Shown here: positions 33,664 through 42,199 of the stretch, piece after piece | Layout of the letters: every line of letters begins with the position of its first letter | How positions within the stretch are numbered: position 1 is the first letter of the stretch | Source: Bacillota bacterium | Lineage (GTDB): Bacteria; Bacillota; Bacilli; Alicyclobacillales; SLC66 | Direction of reading: 5' to 3' | DNA length: 64,000 nt | Assembly: GCA_021846285.1 (NCBI GenBank) | Contig: JAJZCB010000004.1 | Coordinates: 18,111 to 82,110, forward strand | Translations under genes and position numbers: made by a program | The notes under the pieces: model-generated | What the model saw: only the letters and a program-made list of their open reading frames with translations | Database searches by the model: none | What the model was told of the DNA's origin: nothing

Positions 33664-34773
33664 CTAAATCATTTTGATGGACCATGACATAGGAACAACA
33701 TATGGAGCCGACACCGTAAGGATCTCTGAACGACCACCATCACCGTTGACAACATCAAAAACTAACCCTGGCACCGCAAATGGTAGACGCAGCAGTGCCA
33801 ACCCGACCAGTTTCTGAAGAATCGGGCTCTCTTGAACCACGATTACTTTCCCAACAAATTGACCATCCACAGATACATCTGCACCATTCTTCATCTGGAC
33901 GTGCATGTCTGCATTAAATCCAATTAAACGTTCCGAAGCGTCCTCAACTACTTGCCGTAACACCTCATTCCGACCGATAAAATCTTCCTTATTAAAGTCA
34001 ATTAGCCAGTGCAGACCAGCCTGAATTGGGGAGATATCGAACTGAGACATTTCACGGTTAGGATGCCGCACTTCCGTCATACACATTTCAAGACCCGAAT
34101 ATCCGACGGGTATCCCATCGAATCTCGAGCGAAGTAGTTCCAACATATGATCCCAAAATCCTTGAGCAAGACGGTCCGGAACAAGGATTTTGTAACCATA
34201 CTCCCCTGTACTGCCCGTCCTAACAAGTAGAAGAGATTTTCCTTCCCACGAAAAATTCAGAAACGTCTGAAATGACAGCGTACTGACTTCGAAATCCAAC
34301 AGCGTCTGTGCCACTTTCCAAGCATTGGGCCCCTCAAATCCTATCAGACCCAAGTCATAGGATTGATCAATCACCACCGCATCGAACCTGCCCACATACA
34401 TTTGCAGATGCGTCTTAACTTTTTCATAGTTAGACTGTGAGGTTTCTAAAAGCACACAATCTTCGAGCTTGTACAAAACGACCAAATCAACAAAAGTTCC
34501 TTCTACACTCAAAAGCAGTGCGGATATCACTTGACCGTATTCCATAAATTCTATATTTTTTGTAACAAGAAAATTGAGAAAGTCGATGGACTCTCGCCCT
34601 TCAATTCGAAATATGCCAGTTGCCGTGTAGTCGAGCAAACCCACCTTCTTGCGCAGTGCATAATACTCACTGATTTGATCTTCAAATACTAATACTCGTT
34701 GGGATTCACCCTCCGTTACTCGAGCCAGCTTGTGTGTCTCGTGGCCATTCAGTTTAGTGATTAACACGGTCAT
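33664..34773 (-). CDS. GcvT-like folate-binding aminomethyltransferase homologue
   Basis: 369 residues from ATG at 34773 (a GTG 6 nt in is better spaced from the GGGGGG). The fold of T-protein/GcvT is recognisable: ALRKKVGLLDYTATGIFRIEG, DFLNFLVTKNIEFMEYGQV, LSVEGTFVDLVVLYKLEDCVLLETS, LGLIGFEGPNAW, RTGSTGEYGYKILVP, GLEMCMTEVRHPNREM, and a C-terminal beta barrel around IGFNADMHVQMKNGADV. The Asp of the usual DDL/DDLIV segment is kept (VDLVV). In the family tetrahydrofolate accepts or donates one-carbon units. No other glycine cleavage gene is near. In this cluster it may methylate, demethylate or simply bind folate; the reaction is unknown. It overlaps the GNAT-fusion gene by 20 nt. Confidence 0.75.
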   Translation of the reverse strand: MTVLITKLNGHETHKLARVTEGESQRVLVFEDQISEYYALRKKVGLLDYTATGIFRIEGRESIDFLNFLVTKNIEFMEYGQVISALLLSVEGTFVDLVVLYKLEDCVLLETSQSNYEKVKTHLQMYVGRFDAVVIDQSYDLGLIGFEGPNAWKVAQTLLDFEVSTLSFQTFLNFSWEGKSLLLVRTGSTGEYGYKILVPDRLAQGFWDHMLELLRSRFDGIPVGYSGLEMCMTEVRHPNREMSQFDISPIQAGLHWLIDFNKEDFIGRNEVLRQVVEDASERLIGFNADMHVQMKNGADVSVDGQFVGKVIVVQESPILQKLVGLALLRLPFAVPGLVFDVVNGDGGRSEILTVSAPYVVPMSWSIKMI

Positions 34774-37700
34774 ATCCCCCCATTTTATTTAACTGAGCGA
34801 GAGCTTCCTCGAAAGATTGTGACACAGATAAATCCCAGTACGTGCTATTAGTCAGTTGATCCGATAAAGGAATGAACACGACAATTTGCATCCCGTACCC
34901 AGGCCATTCGTATGCGGCAATCTGACTATCACTCTGATTGACCGCCACACTCACAAACATGTTTGACCCTAAACGAATTATTGCTCTTCGATTACTGTAT
35001 ATCTTGTTTCTCACCCCCCCTTCAGTGAATAAAAACCACCGATCTCCACGGAAAAAATAAAATGTAATAGGAAACTTTGCGTTAACAGGTTGAAAATAGA
35101 GGTTCCACGCTATAGTTTGCCGTCGTGTATCCACCGAGTGGCGTCGTACCGTTAAGAGGCGGAGAACCGCTTCATCACGCAAGAGAACCACTTCGTTCTT
35201 AAATAACGGCGTATCCATGACAAGACCTGCGCGATCCTCTGACCGAAACACTTTTACCGATGAAGGCTTCAATTTTCCCATGTCTTCACGATCAATTACT
35301 ATCACTCCACGTTGTAGATCAACCTGCCCATCAATCAGTTGAGGATATATCCCTCCCAACCAGATTGGATGCTGTCCAAATACCTTATGGGTAGCCAGAT
35401 GCTTTGAAAATGCGCATCTAAGCAAATTCAAGCCGCCAAATCTGAGGGAGACCAAACCACCGTTATACTCCGGCGCAACCTCTGCTTCCAGAAACGCACT
35501 TCGTATCACGTGGACTGGTTGAAACTTCCTGCTCGTTTCTTCAATGCTGAGTACTCTCTCGTGTGATGGTTCTTCCACTTCTACAAATACGTCTGAGGTG
35601 CATCCGGGCGATACAAAGGCAATTACCAGTCGCGCGTGCTGTTGGGGTTCCATATGCAAAAACTCGATCTCCCATTCTTGCGGATTCGATTTCGTAATGT
35701 TCTTTACCTCAACAGTAAAACACTCACCAGTCGATATGCGTTCAACCATGATAACCCCAGAATGGGCACCCTCAAGAAGCGTGGACACCGTTCCACTAAG
35801 ATGAACCCGTTGAATTCCCACAAGCGCATAACATTTTTGGACGGATATCTCGTACCGACCCCGCATAGTGTTCGACCAGGATGCACCCACTAGACCACGG
35901 CCATGGGAACCGTATAACTCGACCCACAATGCCCGTATATGTTGGATGCCGCCCGCACCGATGTAGTAACTGTAACGAATTTTGCGATTGAATGGCACCT
36001 CATGATGCTTGTCTGCAAATACCAGCGATGGCATCCAGTGCAAACCAAACCGGAATTCATCGGCCCCGTTCCACAAAAGCCCGACAGTCTGATTCTCTGC
36101 TTCAAATACTGTCCACTCTTCCAAAAGTTCCTCGCTTCGATAGGGCATCTGGCGACCTCGCAATGCTTCATAGTCGTGAACACTAAACGGGAACTCTTCA
36201 TAATTCAGGGGAGTTTTCAATAACCCATGACGCAGTGGCACGATTATAGATGCGGTGTTCAACGAGCACCACGAATTCACTTTCAATGTCGTTGGGCAAT
36301 CACGCGTACTGACACTTAGATGTTGTTCCACATGCAACAAGCCATCCTGTCCCAATGCCAGCTTCTTCGTTAGCGTGTACTCATCTCGCTCCTCAACAAC
36401 AATCAATTCAGAGCGAGCAGCATCATTCTGGCACGTAGTACACAGCGAACGAGAAATGGATTTTTTTATACCATTTATATAGGGAGGACCAACATCAGAC
36501 CACGGCTCCTGAATCACCACTTCTCCAGTTAATGGATTGCGAATTATCAATAATCCATTCTCTTGATGCACGCGGACTTGCATTACGCTATTTTCAAGAA
36601 GTGCTTCGCGTTCATCACAGAAAGCTATAGGCATCGTAGGCTGGCGAACAGGAATATCACTTTTAGCACAAAAAACTACTCCACTTGATTGAGATTCTAA
36701 ACTCCAGTCGACACGATACACGCCTTCATGTTCCGGTGCACGAATAGTATACTTGATTGGTACGTTAGCATTTCCCGGTACATGCAAAGGTTCCGTACCT
36801 ATCGTGACCTCGACTCCCTTAGCATCGGCCACCCGTAAGCGCACCACTTGCATCACTTCTTCTCTATTAATAACGCGGCCGGACAACATATAATCCCGAC
36901 CGGCCACCAGTGCCGAGATCATCGGCATCTCAACTTCCAGTGGCGCAGAGACCGTAACACCGACTCCTACAGGCAATTGAATAGCGTCAAGAACTATCTC
37001 ACCGCGAATCATTTTCTTGCCCGTAGTTTCAAACTGGGTCGTAATGACTTTACGTAGGTTCTGCCGAGGTTTAACCAGTCCTTCATAAACCAGTACTTGT
37101 TGCCCGACCGATTGATGCAAGTAAATAGCCAACGAGCGTTCTAATTTAGACTTATTCGTAAATTCGCAAATAACATCAATATCTTGTTGAAGATGAAATG
37201 ACTGCCTATTCGTTACTGTCCACGAAACTTGAAATTCTTCCATTTGGATAGCAACGATCTCCTGTCCAAATACATCCACATGAGCGATGATACGCTCTTT
37301 ATCAATCCGGAGATCATATTTAACGACCTCAACACCGTTAAATATGAATGAATCCCGATCTAGCGAACGGAGATTCGCCGGAGCAAACAAATCTCGCCAG
37401 CCACTCGATAAGCTAACATTTCCATTAAGACCTGCAAGCCTCAATACGGAGTTGAAATAACTCAGCACGTAAGGCAAGTACGATCGAAGTTCAAGATAAC
37501 CGTCATAGTCTACATAGGATCGGCTTGTTCTGAACAATCCAACTCTCTTATAGAGTGCTAACGCAGATAAATTTTCAGGTGATACCTCACTATCAAGGTA
37601 CTTAATTCCTTGCTCAGTCATGTAAGCAATCGACCTGGTGAACATGATGCCAGGAATTTGTCCTCTACGAAACTCAGGGTGAATGAAAAAACTGCCAGCC

Positions 37701-37948
37701 CATATCGCGTCTGGGTCGGCTGCCTTTTGTCCTGATATGGAGAAGAAACCCATAGTACCAACGATGCTTCCCCCATAACTAGCAATCAGGAATAGATGCG
37801 TTCCCCGCTCCACAAGCGAGCGCAGTAGATCGTCTGCGGTTAACGAAAAACCCCAAGAGGCGGATCCATATCCGAACCTGTTATATAACGCAACCACCTG
37901 CTCAGCATCAGCGGGAACGAATTCGCGGATATCAATCTCCAATGGCAC
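34754..37948 (-). CDS. 1064-residue protein: N-terminal GNAT domain fused to large beta-sandwich region
   Basis: GTG start at 37948 with GAGGGGG at 10-nt spacing. Residues 1-165 are a GNAT acyltransferase: IDIREFVPADAEQVVALYNRFG, FFIHPEFRRGQIPGIMFTRSI (CoA or pantetheine loop, Q-I-P-G), PENLSALALYKRVGLFRTSRSY. The remaining 900 residues are almost all beta, with runs like VSWTVTNRQSFHLQQDIDV, YRVDWSLESQSSGVVF and LLIIRNPLTGEVVIQEPW. They look like Ig-like modules followed by a galactose-mutarotase/glycosidase-type supersandwich. No glycosidase catalytic motif is recognised. I infer an N-acyltransferase that could take the acyl chain from the ACP or thioester, with a carbohydrate-binding body. 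It is coupled to the dehydratase gene (5-bp gap) and overlaps the GcvT-like gene. Confidence 0.65.
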   Translation of the reverse strand: MPLEIDIREFVPADAEQVVALYNRFGYGSASWGFSLTADDLLRSLVERGTHLFLIASYGGSIVGTMGFFSISGQKAADPDAIWAGSFFIHPEFRRGQIPGIMFTRSIAYMTEQGIKYLDSEVSPENLSALALYKRVGLFRTSRSYVDYDGYLELRSYLPYVLSYFNSVLRLAGLNGNVSLSSGWRDLFAPANLRSLDRDSFIFNGVEVVKYDLRIDKERIIAHVDVFGQEIVAIQMEEFQVSWTVTNRQSFHLQQDIDVICEFTNKSKLERSLAIYLHQSVGQQVLVYEGLVKPRQNLRKVITTQFETTGKKMIRGEIVLDAIQLPVGVGVTVSAPLEVEMPMISALVAGRDYMLSGRVINREEVMQVVRLRVADAKGVEVTIGTEPLHVPGNANVPIKYTIRAPEHEGVYRVDWSLESQSSGVVFCAKSDIPVRQPTMPIAFCDEREALLENSVMQVRVHQENGLLIIRNPLTGEVVIQEPWSDVGPPYINGIKKSISRSLCTTCQNDAARSELIVVEERDEYTLTKKLALGQDGLLHVEQHLSVSTRDCPTTLKVNSWCSLNTASIIVPLRHGLLKTPLNYEEFPFSVHDYEALRGRQMPYRSEELLEEWTVFEAENQTVGLLWNGADEFRFGLHWMPSLVFADKHHEVPFNRKIRYSYYIGAGGIQHIRALWVELYGSHGRGLVGASWSNTMRGRYEISVQKCYALVGIQRVHLSGTVSTLLEGAHSGVIMVERISTGECFTVEVKNITKSNPQEWEIEFLHMEPQQHARLVIAFVSPGCTSDVFVEVEEPSHERVLSIEETSRKFQPVHVIRSAFLEAEVAPEYNGGLVSLRFGGLNLLRCAFSKHLATHKVFGQHPIWLGGIYPQLIDGQVDLQRGVIVIDREDMGKLKPSSVKVFRSEDRAGLVMDTPLFKNEVVLLRDEAVLRLLTVRRHSVDTRRQTIAWNLYFQPVNAKFPITFYFFRGDRWFLFTEGGVRNKIYSNRRAIIRLGSNMFVSVAVNQSDSQIAAYEWPGYGMQIVVFIPLSDQLTNSTYWDLSVSQSFEEALAQLNKMGGYDRVNH

Positions 37949-37953
37949 GTTCG

Positions 37954-38505
37954 CTAGGCCCCCTCATTTGCGGGTCGCTGAGAAACAATCAAAACACCCT
38001 CTGCGGCGATCTCGGAACGGATATGAGCAGTAACACTCACTTGCGAAAGTATTCCAAATGTCGATAAGATCCTACTTTTCAATACCAATTGATCTCCAGG
38101 CACAGCAGGTCGTTTGAATTTCATTGCTTTAATAGCAACCAAGTAGCCCACCAGCGATGAGATTTGAATGTCCGAAACATCCGGTTCCTTTGCGTCAAAT
38201 TTTCCAACCAGTGGACCTACGGGCGTCTCCAACTGACTGCTGGTACTTGTCGCCGCAATTTCTGACAACACGCCCTGGCAATATACAATTGCTGTCAACT
38301 GAGCTAGTGCCTCGACAATTAAAACTCCAGGCATGATATACTCGTGTGGAAAGTGCCCTTGAAAATACGGCTCGTTGACTGACACATTCTTGATGCCCGT
38401 TGCTGCTTTCCCAGGATCCAGTTCAATCACTCGGTCGAGTAGGAGAAACGGCCATCGATGCGGAAGCAGCTGCCTGATTTCATCTGCAGACAACACGGTT
38501 CTCAT
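37954..38505 (-). CDS. FabZ/FabA-like hot-dog dehydratase of the type II PKS cluster
   Basis: 183 residues from ATG at 38505, overlapping the ACP stop by 4 nt. FabZ core: [29 protein letters not shown], then [24 protein letters not shown] with catalytic His and Glu in the usual places. A loop of about 30 residues longer than in FabZ ([25 protein letters not shown]) separates this from the terminal strands [21 protein letters not shown]. It removes water from the beta-hydroxyacyl-ACP made by the KS and ketoreductase. No enoyl reductase gene is in the cluster. Confidence 0.85.
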   Translation of the reverse strand: MRTVLSADEIRQLLPHRWPFLLLDRVIELDPGKAATGIKNVSVNEPYFQGHFPHEYIMPGVLIVEALAQLTAIVYCQGVLSEIAATSTSSQLETPVGPLVGKFDAKEPDVSDIQISSLVGYLVAIKAMKFKRPAVPGDQLVLKSRILSTFGILSQVSVTAHIRSEIAAEGVLIVSQRPANEGA

Positions 38506-38804
38506 AGTACCGGAACTCCCCCTAATTGGTCTATGATATAATCCGCAAGCTTATTAACTGACCCAAACACCTCCATATCACCATCGTAGATTGATACATT
38601 GAACATATCTTCCACGCCGACCACCAATTCAAGCGCATCAATGGAGTCTAATCCTAAGCCTCTTCCGAAGAGTGATTGATCATCAGTCAAGTGATCCAAA
38701 CTCATATCCAAACCCAGTCGTTCAATCAGAACCGCTTTAATTCTCCTATTAAGTTCCATTCTTTGTATCGCTAATCTTTCAGTTTCCTCGTAAGACAATG
38801 TCAT
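38502..38804 (-). CDS. Acyl carrier protein
   Basis: 100 residues from ATG at 38804. The phosphopantetheine Ser is in [19 protein letters not shown], the typical D-S-I/L-D-x-x-E-L motif. Helices before and after fit an ACP ([32 protein letters not shown]). A 25-residue N-terminal extension ([20 protein letters not shown]) precedes the ACP core. It carries the growing chain for the KS-CLF, KR and DH encoded around it. Confidence 0.93.
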   Translation of the reverse strand: MTLSYEETERLAIQRMELNRRIKAVLIERLGLDMSLDHLTDDQSLFGRGLGLDSIDALELVVGVEDMFNVSIYDGDMEVFGSVNKLADYIIDQLGGVPVL

Positions 38805-38831
38805 ACTAACTTCCTCCCTGCGAGTTTAGGT

Positions 38832-39578
38832 CTAAATTGGGGTTAACCCACCATCAATCACAAAACTCTTACCAGTTATATACGCTGCTTTGTCAGAAAC
38901 CAAGAAAGACACAAGTGCGGCCACCTCTTCTGGAGTACCTAAACGCCTGAGCGGGATCATCTCGATGTACTTGAGTAGCAACTCTCTCGGAATCTGTTTG
39001 GTCATCTCTGTATCAATAAATCCCGGACACACAACATTTGCCCTGATACTGTTCTTGGCAGCTTCCCGAGCCAACCCTTTCGTGAAGGTAATAATCCCCC
39101 CTTTAGATGCTGAATAGTTCAATTGACCATCTTGCCCAGTCAATCCACTCGTGGACGAAAGGTTTACGATCACTCCTTTATTCCTGCGTGCCATCAGTTT
39201 CATCCCTTCACGACAACACAGAAACACACTTCGCAAATTCGCCGCGATTACTTTATCCCACTTCTGCGAGCTCATCATCATCAGGAATCCGTCATCTGTA
39301 ATCCCAGCATTATTAACCAGAGCGTGTAACTCACCAAACTTCTGTTTGATCCCACGAAACAGTGATACTACATCCTCTTCCTTCGCCACGTCCGCACACA
39401 TGGCAAACGCCGTACCACCAGCCTGCGTGATCTCTGCGACAACATTCGCAGCATCAGCCTCCCTGGACTTATAATTTACAAGTACCGTGTATTTCTGTTT
39501 TGCTAAATCTAATGCGATGGCACGCCCAATTCCTCGCGAAGCACCGGTAACCAACGCCACCTGTAACGGTTCAGTCAA
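38832..39578 (-). CDS. 3-oxoacyl-ACP reductase (FabG-like ketoreductase)
   Basis: 248 residues. SDR motifs: VALVTGASRGIGRAIALDL (NADP loop), LVNNAGITDDGFLM, catalytic Ser-Tyr-Lys in IVNLSSTSGLTGQDGQLNYSASKGG, C-terminal YITGKSFVIDGG. Its stop is 28 bp before the ACP start and its start overlaps the FabD-like gene by 8 nt. It reduces the beta-keto group on the ACP-bound chain. Confidence 0.92.
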   Translation of the reverse strand: MTEPLQVALVTGASRGIGRAIALDLAKQKYTVLVNYKSREADAANVVAEITQAGGTAFAMCADVAKEEDVVSLFRGIKQKFGELHALVNNAGITDDGFLMMMSSQKWDKVIAANLRSVFLCCREGMKLMARRNKGVIVNLSSTSGLTGQDGQLNYSASKGGIITFTKGLAREAAKNSIRANVVCPGFIDTEMTKQIPRELLLKYIEMIPLRRLGTPEEVAALVSFLVSDKAAYITGKSFVIDGGLTPI

Positions 39579-40512
39579 GGCTCCCGCCTCCAGCCAACAG
39601 TTGCTTCAGATTAGCGCGGAAATGAGCCACAGACTCTGTTCCAAGAGTTTTTGCCCTCGTATTAAATGCTCGGTTCAGCCCCTGCAGTCTTCGCGACACA
39701 CCCGTCTCAACAAAGGTCTCAACACCTTGCTCTACCATAAACTCAACACCAAGCCCCCAACGGACAGGCGAAGTAAATTGTTCAACCAAGTCTTTCTGAA
39801 TCTTCAATGCATTCGTTTCAGATGCTCCCGTGCTATTCAGGACAACGGGTATCCGTGCATTTTCAAATGATACACTCGTGAGATACTGCTGAAATGCTGA
39901 TTTTGCTTCTTCCATTAAACGGGAGTGAAAAGCATGGCCTACATTCAGCAATACTATTTGTGTACCCCGCCAATCCCTCAGGCGGTCCATCACTCTGCGG
40001 ATGCGCTTGTCCTCGCCAGAAATAATGATTTGCGATTGTGAATTGTAGCACCCTATTTCCACCGATTCTTCCTCGAGAACAGCGGCCACATCCGCAAGTC
40101 GCGCTTCATTTGCAACTGTCACCCCCGCCATTAACCCCGGTGCTTGCACCTGGTTCATTAGTCGACCTCTCTCCCGAACAACCAAAATTGCATCAGCAAA
40201 CCCGATAACGCCTGCTGTCACTAAAGCAGCAAAGGTTCCAACACTATGACCAGATACATAACAGGGATCAACACCGTTTTCTAAATAGAGAAGGCTTATC
40301 GCATAATCCACGGTGACAATTGCAGGCTGTGCATTAATAGTGTGTGTAAGACGAGTGAGTGGTCCAGAAAAACATAAAGTAGCCAAATCGATGCCTAGCA
40401 CTTCATCGGCCAACTTGAACACTGAAGCAACTGTATCGAATTTCTCAGCAAATTCCTTACCCATTCCAACCTGTTGGGAACCTTGACCTGGATAGAGAAA
40501 TGCGATCAACAT
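39571..40512 (-). CDS. Malonyl-CoA:ACP transacylase (FabD-like)
   Basis: 313 residues from ATG at 40512. Signatures: LIAFLYPGQGSQQVGMGKEF, catalytic Ser in VSGHSVGTFAALVTAGV, substrate-selecting Arg in VRERGRLMNQ, and catalytic His in LLNVGHAFHSRLMEEA. Loads malonyl units on the cluster ACP. A dedicated MCAT in the cluster supports independence from housekeeping fatty acid synthesis. Confidence 0.92.
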   Translation of the reverse strand: MLIAFLYPGQGSQQVGMGKEFAEKFDTVASVFKLADEVLGIDLATLCFSGPLTRLTHTINAQPAIVTVDYAISLLYLENGVDPCYVSGHSVGTFAALVTAGVIGFADAILVVRERGRLMNQVQAPGLMAGVTVANEARLADVAAVLEEESVEIGCYNSQSQIIISGEDKRIRRVMDRLRDWRGTQIVLLNVGHAFHSRLMEEAKSAFQQYLTSVSFENARIPVVLNSTGASETNALKIQKDLVEQFTSPVRWGLGVEFMVEQGVETFVETGVSRRLQGLNRAFNTRAKTLGTESVAHFRANLKQLLAGGGSLD

Positions 40513-40515
40513 ACC

Positions 40516-40932
40516 TCACCCCTGCAAAAAACAATCAATCGTATACTTAATGTCTATTGGAATGTGCCACAGGACTTCTTGATTTTCCGTCAACAACACA
40601 TGCGAACTGGACCCCTCTGCCAATAACCGCCTTGCGCGAACACGTTTGATTCTATAAATGAACTCAAATCTTGCTGCCTTAACCGGTTTCAATGCAGTTC
40701 CAATAATAATTCTGTCACCGAATTTTGCAGATGCACAAAAGCTACCCTCACAATTAACGACTGGAAATAGAATCGACAACTCCCGCTTCTTGAGTAGTGC
40801 ATCCAGTCCAGAAGCCTTCGACCATGCTATTCGACCAACTTCAAACCACACAAAATAGTGGCTATGATGAGCAACTCCCATCGGGTCGCATTCAACGTAT
40901 CGAACGTCAAGTTCTTCAAAGACCCACCGCAT
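40516..40932 (-). CDS. Acyl-CoA/ACP thioesterase, 4HBT hot-dog family (YbgC-like)
   Basis: 138 residues from ATG at 40932. The family signature is VRYVECDPMGVAHHSHYFVWFEVGRIAW with the catalytic Asp; strands such as FGDRIIIGTALKPVKAARFEFIYRIKR follow. It may release the finished chain or edit the ACP. Thioesterases of this type occur in aryl polyene and other type II systems. It is tightly packed between the exporter and MCAT genes. Confidence 0.85.
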   Translation of the reverse strand: MRWVFEELDVRYVECDPMGVAHHSHYFVWFEVGRIAWSKASGLDALLKKRELSILFPVVNCEGSFCASAKFGDRIIIGTALKPVKAARFEFIYRIKRVRARRLLAEGSSSHVLLTENQEVLWHIPIDIKYTIDCFLQG

Positions 40933-40944
40933 CGCTCGACTCCT

Positions 40945-42198
40945 TTAGTCCCAACGAAATCGCCATAGTGCAATGGAAAAGAATAATAACCCCATGACCA
41001 CTAGAGCAGTGACTGAAGGTAGTATGGCTGACAGTCCGTTACCATACACCAAAAGCTGATTAAAGCCATCCATCGACCAGGCAGTCAACGTAATATGCGC
41101 AAAAGTTTGCATCCAGTGAGGAACGATATACAGCGGCCACCATGATCCACCCAGAGCTGAAGATGTTAAAATAATAAGAATTGACAGCCCTGTCGCCTGT
41201 GAGCGCGTCTTCGACAGCGCGGCAATCAACATGCCGAGTCCTGTTGCCGAAAACGCTGTTACAATGATCAACAAACACAGCCCGGCAAGGCTGTTCCCCA
41301 ACCACATCCCAAATACCAGTCGTCCCACAGCGAAGAGAATCGCGGCTTGCAACAGCGCCACAATAAAATTGCTCGACAGCTTTCCGCCTATAATGTCGAC
41401 TCTGCGTATGGGCAAACTACGTAATTTTAGCAGCGTTCCCGATTCTTTCTCCGACAGGAGCGAGGCTCCTGCAAAACTCGTTCCAAAAAGCATGAACATG
41501 ACCGCGTATCCCGGCACATTGGACTGAAAAGCGGATGGCGTATGCGCTGCGTCACTGATCACGCTCTGAGCTTGTATCCGCAGTTGACCATGCGCAATGA
41601 TCGCCTGCGAACTTCGGGCAATCTGTGCAGGGTTGAGGCGAAAGCGCAACGGATGGCCCACTTGTGCAGACAGCGCGGCAACAGCGTTCGACTCACCCTG
41701 TATCTCCGCGCGCACAGCGATGTCATGCAACTGTATGCCTGCAACGATTTTAGACAGGATATTGCTGACAACCGATGGAACCACCTTGTCAGTCGGGTCC
41801 TGCAATACGATAAGAGCAGCCTGCTTCCCGTTCGCCACATCCCGAGAGAAACCCTGTGGGATAACGATCGCCGCCTTGTCTGACTGAACCTTGGTCCTGG
41901 CTTGCTGAATCGTCAGTGGAACGACTTTCCCGGCTCCGTTCATGGCCGTCGTCTCAATGTGCAACGCAGATAATTTCCTCAAATTCGAGACAATTTGATT
42001 GGCAACCTTGCCATGGTCCAATTGCACCACAGGTACAGTGAACACCTGATAGGTGGGATTAAACAAACCCGACAGCGCGAAACTCGCCACCGTGATCACG
42101 ATGATCGGCGTCACAAACAGCCATATCAGTCCAACCCAATCACCGAGTTGCAAACGGATGTCTTTCCACGCGATAGTAATCCATGCCATACAGCGCAC
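40945..42198 (-). CDS. ABC-2 type exporter permease
   Basis: 417 residues from ATG at 42198. An N-terminal membrane helix (LIWLFVTPIIVITVASFALSGL) is followed by a long extracytoplasmic domain (about 45-215, e.g. VPVVQLDHGKVANQIVSNLRKL, KAAIVIPQGFSRDV) and five C-terminal helices, the YhgE/Pip or ABC2_membrane_3 layout. Motif GTLLKLRSLPIRRVDIIGGKL is typical. Together with the ATPase at 42200 it forms an exporter, probably for the product of this cluster. Confidence 0.9.
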   Translation of the reverse strand: MRCMAWITIAWKDIRLQLGDWVGLIWLFVTPIIVITVASFALSGLFNPTYQVFTVPVVQLDHGKVANQIVSNLRKLSALHIETTAMNGAGKVVPLTIQQARTKVQSDKAAIVIPQGFSRDVANGKQAALIVLQDPTDKVVPSVVSNILSKIVAGIQLHDIAVRAEIQGESNAVAALSAQVGHPLRFRLNPAQIARSSQAIIAHGQLRIQAQSVISDAAHTPSAFQSNVPGYAVMFMLFGTSFAGASLLSEKESGTLLKLRSLPIRRVDIIGGKLSSNFIVALLQAAILFAVGRLVFGMWLGNSLAGLCLLIIVTAFSATGLGMLIAALSKTRSQATGLSILIILTSSALGGSWWPLYIVPHWMQTFAHITLTAWSMDGFNQLLVYGNGLSAILPSVTALVVMGLLFFSIALWRFRWD

Positions 42199-42199
42199 C

